Assembly: GCA_963728985.1 (NCBI GenBank)
Contig: CAVSME010000001.1
Location: 930,001-994,000, forward strand
Source of the DNA: DASXAI01 sp963728985
Lineage (GTDB): Bacteria > Actinomycetota > Acidimicrobiia > Acidimicrobiales > Ilumatobacteraceae
Reading direction: 5' to 3'
DNA length: 64,000 nucleotides
Shown: positions 8,755-17,697 of the stretch, piece after piece
Position numbering within the stretch: the stretch's first letter is position 1
How the letters are laid out: the number at the start of each line of letters is the position of its first letter
The notes under the pieces: model-generated
What the model was told of the DNA's origin: nothing
The model's input: only the letters and a program-made list of their open reading frames with translations
The model's database searches: none
Program-made: the position numbers and the translations under genes

Positions 8755-9429
8755 ATGGGCAGCTGGCCGGGTGCAGTGATAGGCGCAGTCATCCCCTTCG
8801 TCGTGCTCTTTTCGTTCGCCTACGGCGGCGCCCCAATGAGACAGCGAAATGACCTGCGGGCCGAGCTTCGCGGCGCGCTCGCGGCCCATAGCGAACTGCC
8901 GCACCGAATCGCAGCCGTTGCGGTGTCGGTCAATGTGGTTCCGCCGGTGTTGCTCCCGGGAGGCGCATGGTCGATCCGGCTGCAGGTCCGAAACGATGGC
9001 GAGGTGGCCCAGGAGTTCGGCGCACAGGTAACGGACTTCGCCGGGTTCCCACGATTGCCGGAGGTTCCCTGGTGGGTTCGGTGGCGGCACAGCACTGACC
9101 GCCACGAGAGCATCCCACCCGGCAGCACGGAGATGCTCTGGGTCGGGAGGATCACTACCGTCGACCTCAACAAAGCCAAGGACGTCGAGGTGGACCGCTG
9201 GAGGCCGACGCTGGTGCTCCAGGTGCTCGACCGAGGCAAGGTCGTCGATAACCTCGTCGGCCTCTCGGACGTGCGCTCAGTAGGCGACTTGTGGTCGGTC
9301 GAGGTTTGGCTCGACCTACAAATCTACTCAGGCATCGACGAGATCCCGGCAGCGCGGGCCCGAGTGCTGATGCACCTCGAGGAGCGGCAGGCCGGCCTCT
9401 ATCCCGCGGTGTCGGTCGAGACGCTGTGA
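8755..9429 (+). CDS. Hypothetical membrane-anchored protein
   Basis: 224 residues with one N-terminal hydrophobic helix (VIGAVIPFVVLFSFAYGG) and a soluble, beta-rich remainder. A segment such as WSIRLQVRNDGEVAQEFGAQV resembles an Ig-like or FxLD-type beta domain. No family recognised. The gene is the last complete one before attR of the tRNA-Sec element and uses codons a little less GC-rich than the backbone. It could be a surface or accessory protein of the element. Confidence 0.6.
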   Translation: MGSWPGAVIGAVIPFVVLFSFAYGGAPMRQRNDLRAELRGALAAHSELPHRIAAVAVSVNVVPPVLLPGGAWSIRLQVRNDGEVAQEFGAQVTDFAGFPRLPEVPWWVRWRHSTDRHESIPPGSTEMLWVGRITTVDLNKAKDVEVDRWRPTLVLQVLDRGKVVDNLVGLSDVRSVGDLWSVEVWLDLQIYSGIDEIPAARARVLMHLEERQAGLYPAVSVETL

Positions 9430-9606
9430 AGTCGAACCGATTTCGATCCGGTGCCCCGGATCAGCATGGCGGAGTTCGGTGGTCACAGCGTGGTCACAAA
9501 CGTGTGACCACAGGATCGCACCCGACGTCACGGCGGCTCGGGGGCGGGTGCCGGAAAGCGTCTATGAGCTGGACGAATGGCGACGGCGCACCACGTGTTG
9601 TCACGG

Positions 9607-9640
9607 CCGTCCGGCGGGTTCGATTCCCGTCCACCTCCGC
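9607..9640 (+). repeat. attR: duplicated tRNA-Sec 3' end
   Basis: Exact copy of 6849-6882. Upstream sequence has no anticodon arm, so this is not a tRNA gene. It marks the right end of the integrated element. Confidence 0.85.
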
Positions 9641-9649
9641 CGCAATTCA

Positions 9650-9717
9650 CGGCGCCTCTTCGGCGCGGTCGGTCAATCCTCACAGCGACTGCCCCTGCCG
9701 TCGCACATGCGACGGCA
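9650..9717 (+). repeat. Structured intergenic repeat, copy 1
   Basis: Starts with a short hairpin around GGCGCCTCTTCGGCGC and ends with a second hairpin, CCGTCGCA/TGCGACGG (9698-9705 with 9708-9715). A related copy at 17698-17770 has the same order of two hairpins with compensatory changes in the second stem. Could be a bidirectional terminator or a REP-like element. Confidence 0.55.
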
Positions 9718-9804
9718 CTGACCCCTTCGGCCAGCGTCTCGCCATTCCTTGTCACGGTGCATCTCCCGCGCCCGGCGTGCTGACCGCTGCTACGGTGCTG
9801 CGCC

Positions 9805-9879
9805 GTGAAGAAGCTCATCGTCCTCCTCCTCGTGCTGGGCGTCGCGTTCGTCGCCGCCAAGAAGATCCGCTCGACCTGA
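9805..9879 (+). CDS. Small membrane peptide (DLW-39-like, short)
   Basis: 24 residues from a GTG start: MKKLIVLLLVLGVAFVAAKK followed by IRST. It is a single hydrophobic helix with basic residues at each end. It resembles the first part of the actinobacterial DLW-39 family of tiny proteins but lacks the DLW C-terminus, so the assignment is tentative. It stands alone upstream of the tad locus. Confidence 0.5.
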   Translation: MKKLIVLLLVLGVAFVAAKKIRST

Positions 9880-9974
9880 CGGCGCTTGTGGGTGTCACAC
9901 CCACCCGTTAGTCTCCAGCTCTCCTTCCCCCGGTAGCTCGTGGCGCTGCGCGCGCCCGCTCCTCGGGGGTTCCT

Positions 9975-10628
9975 GTGCTCATCGCCTGCTGGTCCGTGAA
10001 GGGCGGTAGCGGCACCACTGTCGTTGCCTCGGCCCTTGCCCTGCTGCACGCTCGCGCCGCGCCGGACGGTGCCCTCCTGGCCGATCTCGTGGGCGACGTG
10101 CCCGCCGCCCTCGGCGTGCCCGAGCCGGCGGGTCCGGGCCTGGCGGCGTGGCTGGGTGCGGCCGACGACGTCGGCGCCGACGCCCTCGAGCGCCTCGCCG
10201 TGCCGGTCGCGCCCGGCCTCCACCTGCTCGCCGCCGGCAGCCCGACGCCGCCCAGCCGTCCCGGTCGTGGCACGGCGCTGGCGGCCGCTCTCGCCCACGA
10301 CACCCGGCCCGTCGTCATCGATGCCGGCTCGTCGCCCACGGGCGCCGCCCTCGACATCGCCGCCGGCGCCGCTGTGTCCCTCCTCGTGGTCCGGCCCTGC
10401 TTCCTCGCCCTGCGCCGTGCCGTCGCCGCGTCTGTGCGCCCGTCGGGCGTCGTCCTCGTGCGCGAACCCGGACGCTCCCTGCGCCGGCGGGACGTCGAAG
10501 ACGCCCTCCAGGTGCCGGTGTGCGCCGAGGTCGACCTCGAGCCGGCTGTCGCCCGAGCAGTGGATGCCGGCCTGCTCACCGCCCGCCTCCCCCGGTCATT
10601 GGCGCACGCCCTGCGCCACGCCGCATGA
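9975..10628 (+). CDS. tadZ: TadZ/CpaE-like ParA-family pilus-assembly protein
   Basis: 217 residues. The N-terminus MLIACWSVKGGSGTTVVASA is a deviant Walker A motif of MinD/ParA ATPases, followed by PVVIDAGSSPTG in the Walker B position. The protein is shorter than typical CpaE (no receiver-like domain), as in the SsaA/TadZ-like proteins of actinobacteria. In Tad systems this protein places the secretion machine. GTG start at 9975; its stop overlaps the start of tadA by four bases (ATGA). Confidence 0.8.
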   Translation: MLIACWSVKGGSGTTVVASALALLHARAAPDGALLADLVGDVPAALGVPEPAGPGLAAWLGAADDVGADALERLAVPVAPGLHLLAAGSPTPPSRPGRGTALAAALAHDTRPVVIDAGSSPTGAALDIAAGAAVSLLVVRPCFLALRRAVAASVRPSGVVLVREPGRSLRRRDVEDALQVPVCAEVDLEPAVARAVDAGLLTARLPRSLAHALRHAA

Positions 10629-11741
10629 GCGCGCTCGACGACGCCGTCCACGCCAGCGTCGTGCACGATCCCGGGCCGGACATCGTGGCGTCGTGTCGCC
10701 GGCACGCCCTGGCCCTGGCGCCACTGCTCGCACCCGTCGAGCTCGACGCGCTCGGTGGCGCGCGTCGTCGCCCGCGTCGACGGCCTCGGCCCGCTGGAGC
10801 CATTGCTGGCCGACCCGGACATCACCGAGCTCATGATCAACGCCGGCACCGACGTGTGGGTCGAGCGAGGCGGCCGCCTCGAGCACACGGACGTCGCCCT
10901 CGCCCCCGGTCAGGCCGACCAGCTCGTCGAGCGCATCATCGCCCCACTCGGCTTGCGCGTCGACCGCACGTCGCCGATCGTCGACGCCCGCCTCCCCGAC
11001 GGCTCCCGCGTCCACGCCGTCGTGGCTCCGCTCGCCATCGACGGCACGTGCCTCTGCATCCGCCGGTTCGCCGCCCGAGCGTGGCCCCTGGATGCGTTCG
11101 CCAACGAGGAGGTGGCGGCGCTCCTGAGATGGGCGGTGGAAGCTCGGTGCAACATGGTGGTCAGCGGGGCGACCTCGTCGGGCAAGACGTCGCTGCTGAA
11201 CGCGTTGGCCGGCCTCGTGCCCCGGCGGGAGCGCATCATCACCATCGAGGACGCGGCCGAGCTGCGCCTGCCGGGCGAGCACATCGTGCGGCTCGAATCG
11301 CGCCCGGCCACCGCCGAAGGCGTGGGTGCGGTCACCACCCGCCAGCTGCTGCGGGCGGCGCTGCGCATGCGGCCCGATCGCCTCGTCGTCGGGGAGGTGC
11401 GGGGCGCCGAGGCGCTCGACATGGTGCAGGCGCTGAACACCGGTCACGACGGCTCGCTCGCCACCTGCCACGCCAACAGCGCCATCGACGCGCTCCGTCG
11501 CATCGAGTCGATGGTGCTCGAGGGCGCGCCCGCCCTCCCCCTCGTCGCGGTGCGGGAGCACGTCCACAGCTCGGTCGACGTGGTCGTGCACACGGCCCGT
11601 GCTCCGGGCGGGCACCGGCACGTCGCCGAGGTCGTCGAGGTCCATCCCGATCCCGACCGCGGGGTGCGGGTGCTGGCCGAGGCGGGCCGGCTCGTGGCCG
11701 AACCCCATCGCTGGCGAGGCCCGGCACCATGGCCCCGCTGA
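10625..11741 (+). CDS. tadA: TadA/CpaF secretion ATPase (apparent frameshift near the N-terminus)
   Basis: The catalytic part is intact: DGLGPLEPLLADPDITELM, Walker A GATSSGKTSLLNA, the Asp box, and the Walker B/His-box region VGEVRGAEALDMVQALNTGH. It powers Tad pilus assembly as a hexamer at the inner membrane. The natural start, overlapping tadZ by ATGA at 10625, reads MSALDDAVHASVVHDPGPD in another frame and joins the rest near 10750, where removal of one G in CTCGGTGG restores DALVARVVARVDGLGPL. If the extra base is real, translation could still start at the GTG at 10755 (328 residues). Confidence 0.85.
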
Positions 11742-12454
11742 CCGCCGCCGCCGTGCTCGTCGCGGCGTCGTTCCTGGCGAGGGCGATCGGTGCCTCCAGC
11801 CGGACGGCCGCCCAGCGGCGGGTCGGACCTCTCCTGCGGCACGAGCCTGGCCCCGGCGCGCAGCAGCGCGCACGAGCGGCGGGCGCACGGTGGTGGGCGG
11901 CCCATCGGTCCGCCCGCGTCGCCGTCGACGGCCTGCCTGCCCTCCTCGAGGACGTCGCTCGCGGTGTCCGCGCCGGCTCGTCGCTCGGTCAGGCCTGCAC
12001 CGAGAGCGCGGCCACCGTCGGCGGCCCGGCCGCCGCCCGGTTGGCCTCCGCCGTCAGCGCGGCCGAGCGGGGCCAGCCGCTGGCCCAGGCCTTCACGACG
12101 TGGGCGGCCACGAGCACGGTGGCCGAGGAACGGCTCGCCGCCGGCGCGCTGGCCCTCGCCGCTCGCGCCGGCGGTCCCCAGGCCCGGGCCATCGATGGCG
12201 TCGCCACCACCTTGCGCGAACGCCGGGCGGTCGCCGCGGAAGTCCACGCCCAATCGGCGCAGGCCCGGTTGTCGGCCGTCGTCATCGGCGTCCTGCCGGT
12301 CCTGTTCCTCCTCTGGGCGGTGGCCACCGACCGCCGCACCGCCGCCTTCCTCGTGGCCACGCCGGCGGGCGGGATCTGCCTCGGCGCCGGCCTCGGTCTC
12401 GAGCTCGCCGGCGCCGCGTGGATGCGGCGGCTCCTGCGGGGGGCTACGCCATGA
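11729..12454 (+). CDS. tadB: TadB-like type II/IV secretion F domain membrane protein
   Basis: 241 residues with an N-terminal helix, a cytoplasmic helical domain (LPALLEDVARGVRAGSSLGQ, then a pattern of Ala-rich helices) and two C-terminal membrane segments from about residue 165. This is the T2SSF layout of the Tad platform protein. It starts inside the last codons of tadA and its stop overlaps tadC by four bases, so the locus is a coupled operon. Confidence 0.85.
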   Translation: MAPLTAAAVLVAASFLARAIGASSRTAAQRRVGPLLRHEPGPGAQQRARAAGARWWAAHRSARVAVDGLPALLEDVARGVRAGSSLGQACTESAATVGGPAAARLASAVSAAERGQPLAQAFTTWAATSTVAEERLAAGALALAARAGGPQARAIDGVATTLRERRAVAAEVHAQSAQARLSAVVIGVLPVLFLLWAVATDRRTAAFLVATPAGGICLGAGLGLELAGAAWMRRLLRGATP

Positions 12455-13185
12455 CCGCGCTGGCGGCGGCGTGGGCCGCGCTCGTGCTCATCGTGGCCTG
12501 GTACCGGCGGCCGCTGCCCGGACGCCTGGCGGCGCTGACCCAGGCCCCGGCGCCCGCTCGCTCCGACGAGCACCTCGATCATCGGCGTCGCCGCTGGCGC
12601 GCTCGGGCCGGCATCGCCGGGCTCATCGTGGCCGCCGTCGTGCTCGGCGCCCTCTGGCCACCCCTCGCCGTCGTCCCGCCCGCGGTCACAGTCGGGCGGC
12701 GGCGGTGGACGGCCGCCCGCCGCCGCCGGCGCGCCCAGGACGCGGTCAGCGCGGCGCTCCCCGACATCGTCGATCTCCTCACCGTCGCCATCGGTGCCGG
12801 CCTCACCCCGACGCTGGCCGTCCGCCACCTCACGACGCTGGCCCCACCGCCGTTCGCATCGGCCTTCGCCGAGGTCGACCGGCGTGTGGCGCGAGGTCAG
12901 CGCGTCGCCGACGCGCTGGGAGCGCTCACCGAGGCCCTGGGCGAACCCACCCGGCCAATCGTCGCCGCCATCACGAGCGCAGAGCGCTACGGGGCCCCGT
13001 TGTCACCAGCGCTCGAGCTCCTCGGCCACGAGGCTCGCCGGGAGCGCCGGCGCCAGGCCGAAGAGCGCGCCCGCACGCTGCCCGTGAAGCTGTGCTTCCC
13101 CCTCGTGGGCTGCATCCTTCCCGCCTTCGTGCTGCTCACCATCGCGCCCCTGATCGCCGGCGCCCTTCACTCCCTGACCGTCTAG
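12451..13185 (+). CDS. tadC: TadC-like type II/IV secretion F domain membrane protein
   Basis: 244 residues. It has an N-terminal membrane segment, a second near residues 50-75, the helical core LPDIVDLLTVAIGAGLTPTL and a final hydrophobic stretch FPLVGCILPAFVLLTIAPLI. With TadB it should form the inner-membrane platform for pilin extrusion. No signs of damage. A 43-base gap precedes the pilin gene. Confidence 0.85.
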   Translation: MTALAAAWAALVLIVAWYRRPLPGRLAALTQAPAPARSDEHLDHRRRRWRARAGIAGLIVAAVVLGALWPPLAVVPPAVTVGRRRWTAARRRRRAQDAVSAALPDIVDLLTVAIGAGLTPTLAVRHLTTLAPPPFASAFAEVDRRVARGQRVADALGALTEALGEPTRPIVAAITSAERYGAPLSPALELLGHEARRERRRQAEERARTLPVKLCFPLVGCILPAFVLLTIAPLIAGALHSLTV

Positions 13186-13228
13186 GAGCCCGCGCTCCCC
13201 CTTCCCACCCACCCTCGGGAGGTGCGCC

Positions 13229-13435
13229 ATGCGCTCCTGCTCCATCCGTCCCCTCACCGCGCTCGCCCGCCGTGGCGACCGCGGCCAAGCCACCGCGGAG
13301 TACGCCCTGGTCCTCCTCGGCGCCGCCCTGGTGGCCCTGCTCCTCATCGCCTGGGCCACCGCCGGCGGCGGCGCCGGCAAGATCGGCCAGCTGCTCGACG
13401 CCGTGCTCGACACCATCATCGGCAAGGTGACATGA
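13229..13435 (+). CDS. Flp-type pilin-like protein (DUF4244)
   Basis: 68 residues: a basic N-terminus, the processing-like motif GQATAEYALVLLGAALVALL followed by a long hydrophobic helix, and a short amphipathic tail. The conserved Glu-Tyr in TAEYA is the Flp pilin hallmark. Probable major subunit of the Tad pilus. It lies between tadC and the TadE-like gene, overlapping the latter by four bases. Confidence 0.8.
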   Translation: MRSCSIRPLTALARRGDRGQATAEYALVLLGAALVALLLIAWATAGGGAGKIGQLLDAVLDTIIGKVT

Positions 13436-13818
13436 CGCGCCGGCCGCGGGCGCGGCGCCGGGGTGACGAGGGCCAGGCCGCCGTCGAGCTGGCCCTCGCC
13501 CTGCCGCTGGTGTTCGTGGTGCTCCTCGGCGTCGTGCAGGTGCTGGTCGTCGGCCGGGACCAGATCGCCGTCATCCACGCCGCCCGGGAGGGCGCGCGGG
13601 CGGCCGCCGTCGCCGCCGACCCCGTCGGCGAGGGCACCGCCGCCGCCACTGCGGCCACCGGGCTCGACGCCGGGCGTCTGTCGGTGGCGGTGGCCGACGG
13701 CGGCCAGAGCGTGACCGTCACGGTCCGCTACGAGGTGCCCACCGACGTGCCGCTCGTGGGCGCGTTGGTCGGCGACGTCACCGTGACCGGCACGGCCACG
13801 ATGCGCACCGAGCCATGA
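13432..13818 (+). CDS. tadE: TadE-like pseudopilin
   Basis: 128 residues. After a basic leader comes GQAAVELALALPLVFVVLLG, the TadE signature with Glu at +5, followed by HAAREGARAAAVA and a small beta-rich domain. Probable minor pilin of the Tad system. Its end is 12 bases from the end of the convergent helicase gene, closing the pilus operon. Confidence 0.85.
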   Translation: MTRRPRARRRGDEGQAAVELALALPLVFVVLLGVVQVLVVGRDQIAVIHAAREGARAAAVAADPVGEGTAAATAATGLDAGRLSVAVADGGQSVTVTVRYEVPTDVPLVGALVGDVTVTGTATMRTEP

Positions 13819-13829
13819 GCACCGCGCCG

Positions 13830-16076
13830 TCAGCGCCCGCCGAGGATGGCGCGCAGCAACGCCACCGCGCCGGCCTTGTCGAGCGGTTCGTTGCCGTTGC
13901 CGCACTTGGGCGACTGCACGCAGCTCGGGCACCCCCGCGCGCACGGGCAGCGCTCGATCACGGCTCGGGTCGCTTCGAGGTGGCGCCGGCCAGCGGCGAA
14001 GCCCAGCTCGGCGATCCCCACACCACCCGGGAAGCCGTCATAGATCACGATCGTGGGCCGGCCGGTGTCGGCCTGGAACGGCGTGGAGACACCGCCCACG
14101 TCCCATCGGTCGCAGATCGTGAAGAGAGGCAGGATCCCGATGCCGGCGTGCTCGGCGGCATGCAGCGCTCCCGGTACCTGCTCCGGGGCCAGACGAGCGC
14201 GCCCCAGCACCTCCTCGTCGACCGTGTACCAGAACGCGCGCGTCACCAACCGCGCCGGTGGCAGCGTCAGCTCCTCGCGCCCGATGAGCTGGCGGGTGCG
14301 GCTGTCGTGGCGCTCATAGCCGACCACCTCCGTGGCGATCTCCACCGGGCCGAGGAACAGCTCGGCGCGACCGACCTCGCTCAGGCCGTCGGCGCCCAGG
14401 ATGGACACCTGCATCTGGCTGCGGACCTGTGTGTACTCGTCCACCGCCACCGGTTCCACCAGGGCGACACGATCATCGAGATCGAGATCCACCACCCGGT
14501 ACTGCTGGCCGAGGTGGAGGTAGATCGCGCCCGGATGCACCTGTTCGAAGGCCCGGCTGGCGTCGACGGTGCCCACCAGGCGGCCGTCGGGCTCGGCGAT
14601 GCGGAACTCGTTCGGTGACCCCGACCGCAGCCCGATGCCCGGTGCCGGCGTTCCCCGCCCCTGCCAGTACGCGGCCCCGTTGCGCAACCGGAGGCGATCA
14701 CCCAGCACCAGCTGGCGGACGCCGTCGGCCAGATCGTCGCCCCACCACGGCTCGTCGGCCGGCGTCAACGGTCGCTCGTACGCGGCGCACGCCAGCTGCG
14801 GGAGCAGGACGCTCGGGTTGGATCGGTTGACGACGGCCGGCTCGGGCGGACGAGTGAACACCTGGCGGGGATGGGTCATCAGCCACTGGTCGAGCTGGTC
14901 GGCGCCGGCCACCAGGACGGCCACGGACGGCCGCTCGTCGCGCCCGGCTCGGCCCGCCTGCTGCCACATCGATGCGATCGTGCCGGGGAAGCCGTTCAGG
15001 ATGCAGGCGTCGAGGCCGCCGACGTCGATGCCGAGCTCCAGCGCGTTGGTGGCCACCACGCCCCGCAGGCGGCCGCTGAACAGCTCGGCCTCGATCTCCC
15101 GGCGCTCGCTGGCCAGGTAGCCGGCGCGGTAGGAGCGGATGGCGTCGGCGTGCTCGGCCCCGACCCGCCGGCGCACATCGGCGGCCACCACCTCCGTGGC
15201 CCGGCGGCTCCGGCAGAACGCCACCGTGCGCCAGCCGCCGTCGACGAACGCCGCCACCAACCGCGCCACCTCGACATTGGTCGAGGCGCGGGCGCCGGTG
15301 TCGGCATCCAGCAGCGGCGGGTTCCACAGGGCGAACAGCCGCTCGCCCCGCGGCGAGGCGTCCTCCACCACGGGCACCACCGGCACGCCACAGAGCTCGG
15401 ACGCCAGCCGGGCCGGGTCGCCGATCGTGGCGGACGAGAACACGAACGTCGGCGTCGACCCGTAGCTGGCGCACACCCGACGCAGCCGGCGCAAGAGGTG
15501 GGCGGTGTGCGAGCCGAAGATGCCCCGCAGGGTGTGCAGCTCGTCCACGACGACGTAGCGCAGCCGCCCCAGGAAGTTGGCCCAACGGCCATGGAAGGGC
15601 AGAAGCGCGCCGTGGAGCATCTCGGGGTTGGTGAGCACCACGTTGGCGTTGCGCCGCACCCAGCTGCGGGCCTCGGGGCTCGTGTCGCCGTCGTAGGTGG
15701 CGGGCACCAGCGCGTCGATGCCGAGCCCGGCGAACGAGCGGAGCTGATCCTGGGCGAGGGCCTTGGTCGGGAACACCAACAGCGCCGACCCCGGCGGTGA
15801 CGCCAGCACGGCCTCGGCGATGGGTAGCTGGTAGCAGAGCGACTTGCCCGACGCCGTCCCCGTGGCCACCACCACCGAGCGACCGGCCCGCGCGTGGTCG
15901 ACGGCCTCGGCCTGGTGGGCCCACAACGGGCGGGCCCCGCACGCCGCCTCGATCTCGGCCGGTAGCGGCACCGCGAGGTCGCCGAATCGCGCCGATCGGG
16001 GAGCGATGCGCTCGAGGTGGACGAGGCGATCGTGGCCAGCGAGCTCGGCGAGGAGGGTCAGGACGTCAGCGCGCAT
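13830..16076 (-). CDS. DEAD/DEAH-box helicase with C-terminal DUF1998-type zinc domain (MrfA-like)
   Basis: 748 residues. Superfamily 2 motifs are seen: VVATGTASGKSLCYQLPIA (motif I), VVDELHTLRG (II), VFSSATIGDP (III), ATNALELGIDVGGLD (V) and MWQQAGRAGRDE (VI). The C-terminus carries the four-cysteine cluster CPCARGCPSCVQSPKCGNGN typical of MrfA/YprA helicases, which repair mitomycin-type DNA damage in Bacillus. Length agrees with the family. Standalone gene, convergent with the tad operon and divergent from the STAS gene. Confidence 0.9.
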   Translation of the reverse strand: MRADVLTLLAELAGHDRLVHLERIAPRSARFGDLAVPLPAEIEAACGARPLWAHQAEAVDHARAGRSVVVATGTASGKSLCYQLPIAEAVLASPPGSALLVFPTKALAQDQLRSFAGLGIDALVPATYDGDTSPEARSWVRRNANVVLTNPEMLHGALLPFHGRWANFLGRLRYVVVDELHTLRGIFGSHTAHLLRRLRRVCASYGSTPTFVFSSATIGDPARLASELCGVPVVPVVEDASPRGERLFALWNPPLLDADTGARASTNVEVARLVAAFVDGGWRTVAFCRSRRATEVVAADVRRRVGAEHADAIRSYRAGYLASERREIEAELFSGRLRGVVATNALELGIDVGGLDACILNGFPGTIASMWQQAGRAGRDERPSVAVLVAGADQLDQWLMTHPRQVFTRPPEPAVVNRSNPSVLLPQLACAAYERPLTPADEPWWGDDLADGVRQLVLGDRLRLRNGAAYWQGRGTPAPGIGLRSGSPNEFRIAEPDGRLVGTVDASRAFEQVHPGAIYLHLGQQYRVVDLDLDDRVALVEPVAVDEYTQVRSQMQVSILGADGLSEVGRAELFLGPVEIATEVVGYERHDSRTRQLIGREELTLPPARLVTRAFWYTVDEEVLGRARLAPEQVPGALHAAEHAGIGILPLFTICDRWDVGGVSTPFQADTGRPTIVIYDGFPGGVGIAELGFAAGRRHLEATRAVIERCPCARGCPSCVQSPKCGNGNEPLDKAGAVALLRAILGGR

Positions 16077-16102
16077 CGGTGTTCGGATAGGTTCGCGCGT
16101 CC

Positions 16103-16456
16103 ATGGATCTCGTCGTCCGGCAGGAGGACCACGCGGGCATGCCGGTCCTGTCCCTGGCCGGAGAGCTCGACATCACGACCGTGCCCCAGGCACGCGACGC
16201 CCTCGTGCGGGCCAGCGCCCAGCATCCCGGCCAGACCGTCGTGGTGGATCTCGATGGTGTCTCCTTCCTTGACTCCATGGGCCTGGGTGTGCTCGTCGGC
16301 GGGTTGCGCCGGGCCCGCGCCGGCGGGGGTGACCTCGTGCTCGTCTGCTCCACGCCGCGCCTGCTGGACGTGTTTGCCCTGATCCACCTCGATCGCGTCT
16401 TCGAGATCTTCCCGAACGTCGCTGCTGTCACCGGAGCGTGCCGTAGTGGACGATGA
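16103..16456 (+). CDS. STAS-domain anti-anti-sigma factor
   Basis: 117 residues, a single STAS domain: the first strand VLSLAGELDITT, the VVVDLDGVSFLDSMGLGVLV loop with the phosphorylatable Ser of DSMGL, and the final helix. Such proteins (RsbV/SpoIIAA) bind an anti-sigma kinase when unphosphorylated and release a sigma factor. No RsbW-like kinase lies nearby. Its end overlaps the GTG of the next gene. Confidence 0.88.
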   Translation: MDLVVRQEDHAGMPVLSLAGELDITTVPQARDALVRASAQHPGQTVVVDLDGVSFLDSMGLGVLVGGLRRARAGGGDLVLVCSTPRLLDVFALIHLDRVFEIFPNVAAVTGACRSGR

Positions 16457-16970
16457 CGACGCGCCGCCCGAAGACGGACCTGAAGACCTGGCCAAACCCG
16501 ACGAGCTCCTCGCCCTCCACGGCGTCACCACCGAGCTGTTCGAACTGCTCCGGCGCTGGTTCGCCGTGCCCGATGAGGTCTACCTGGATCTGACCGAGAT
16601 CGACTCCGCGGTGCGCGAGATGGGCGATCCGGTGATGATCGCGGCGCTGGCCATGCGCAAGCTGCAGGCACTCCATCTCATCGCCACGCCTGGCGTCCGC
16701 ACCACGACGGATGTGGTGGTCGTCATCGTGCAGGACCTCGACCGGGCACTCCTGCAAGCACCAACCATGCGCCTGCGCCTCGCCGCCGAGACCGCCGACT
16801 GGGACGCCGCCCTCCTGGAACTGGAGACCGGAGAGTCGGAGGCGGCGCCGGCCAGCGCCGACGCCGAGGACCCGGAGGCCCAGCGCTTCCGGATGCTCCA
16901 CTCGCGGCTGCACGCCGCCGTCGAGGCCGTCGTGCGGGCCTCGGACGGTGAGATCCGCGTCTTCGTCTGA
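16446..16970 (+). CDS. Hypothetical protein downstream of the STAS gene
   Basis: 174 residues from a GTG start that overlaps the STAS stop by 11 bases. Acidic N-terminus (MDDDDAPPEDGPED), then helices with a hydrophobic core (MIAALAMRKLQALHLIA), and a C-terminal segment HSRLHAAVEAVVRASDGEIRV. No family recognised, no membrane span. The overlap suggests that it works with the STAS regulator. Confidence 0.65.
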   Translation: MDDDDAPPEDGPEDLAKPDELLALHGVTTELFELLRRWFAVPDEVYLDLTEIDSAVREMGDPVMIAALAMRKLQALHLIATPGVRTTTDVVVVIVQDLDRALLQAPTMRLRLAAETADWDAALLELETGESEAAPASADAEDPEAQRFRMLHSRLHAAVEAVVRASDGEIRVFV

Positions 16971-16978
16971 CCGCCGCC

Positions 16979-17176
16979 CTAGTCGACCGGCTCGACCGTC
17001 TGGTCAGAGGTCCGATGCTCGACCGGGTCGTCGGCCGTCGCGGTGCCCTCGGCGGCGCGCTCGTCGGACTCCTCGAGGATCTCGCGGGCCTGGTCCTCGG
17101 GATTCTCGCTCCCGACGGCTTTCTCTTCCGCCGTCAACTCGGCGCGTTGCTCGATCCGCTCGTCGCTCATCGCCAT
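16979..17176 (-). CDS. Small acidic hypothetical protein
   Basis: 65 residues, very rich in Glu and Asp (AELTAEEKAVGSENPEDQAR then EILEESDERAAEGTATADDP), probably disordered or helical. Similar short acidic proteins are common in actinobacteria. Divergent from the glutathione peroxidase gene, with 38 bases between the starts. No function can be assigned. Confidence 0.5.
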   Translation of the reverse strand: MAMSDERIEQRAELTAEEKAVGSENPEDQAREILEESDERAAEGTATADDPVEHRTSDQTVEPVD

Positions 17177-17214
17177 TGCGTACCACTGATCCGGGTTGCG
17201 TACCCTTCTCGGCC

Positions 17215-17697
17215 ATGGCCGTCCACGACATCTCCGTGAACACGCTCTCGGGTCAGCCCTCTTCTATCGGCGACCACGCCGGCAAGACACTGCTGATCGT
17301 CAACGTCGCGTCGAAGTGCGGCCTCACGCCGCAGTACACCGCCCTCCAGCAGATCTACGACCGGTACGCGGACCGCGGCTTCGAGGTACTCGGCTTCCCG
17401 TGCAACCAGTTCGGCGGCCAGGAGCCGGGCAGCGCCGGCGAGATCGAGGAGTTCTGTTCGCTGAACTACGGCGTCACGTTCCCGATGTTCGAGAAGATCG
17501 ACGTGAACGGCCCTGGCCGCCATCCGCTTTACGACGAGCTGACCCGCACCGCCGATGTCGAGGGCCACGACGGCGACATCCGTTGGAACTTCGAGAAGTT
17601 CCTCGTCTCTCCCGACGGCGAGATCGTCGCCCGCTACTCGCCGGTGGTCGTGCCCGACGACCCCACGATCATCGCCGACATCGAAGCCCTTCTGTAG
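17215..17697 (+). CDS. Glutathione peroxidase-family peroxidase (Cys form)
   Basis: 160 residues. The three family signatures are present: NVASKCGLTPQYTALQ with the peroxidatic Cys, LGFPCNQFGGQEPG with the Gln and resolving-Cys region, and RWNFEKFLVSPDGEI with the Trp-Asn. It reduces hydrogen or lipid peroxides, most likely with thioredoxin. The active site codon is TGC, not TGA, so it is not a selenoprotein although the genome has tRNA-Sec. Confidence 0.93.
   Translation: MAVHDISVNTLSGQPSSIGDHAGKTLLIVNVASKCGLTPQYTALQQIYDRYADRGFEVLGFPCNQFGGQEPGSAGEIEEFCSLNYGVTFPMFEKIDVNGPGRHPLYDELTRTADVEGHDGDIRWNFEKFLVSPDGEIVARYSPVVVPDDPTIIADIEALL

Larger units (their letters stand above)
6789..9640. mobile_element. 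Small integrated element at tRNA-Sec
   Basis: The last 34 bases of the tRNA-Sec region recur exactly 2.76 kb downstream, bracketing a decayed tyrosine integrase that ends next to the tRNA, a cupredoxin lipoprotein and a membrane protein. Near each end are three copies of GGTCACA (left 6884, 6909, 6920; right 9481, 9492 and inverted 9503), which look like integrase arm-type sites. This is the usual layout of a tRNA-targeting genomic islet; the integrase is no longer intact. Confidence 0.85.

Noticed and set aside
9607..9640. A second tRNA-Sec gene
   Set aside because: Only the 3' part of the tRNA is duplicated; no anticodon arm lies upstream.
17215..17697. Glutathione peroxidase as a selenoprotein
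   Set aside because: The active-site codon is TGC (KCGLTPQ), and the frame has no internal TGA.
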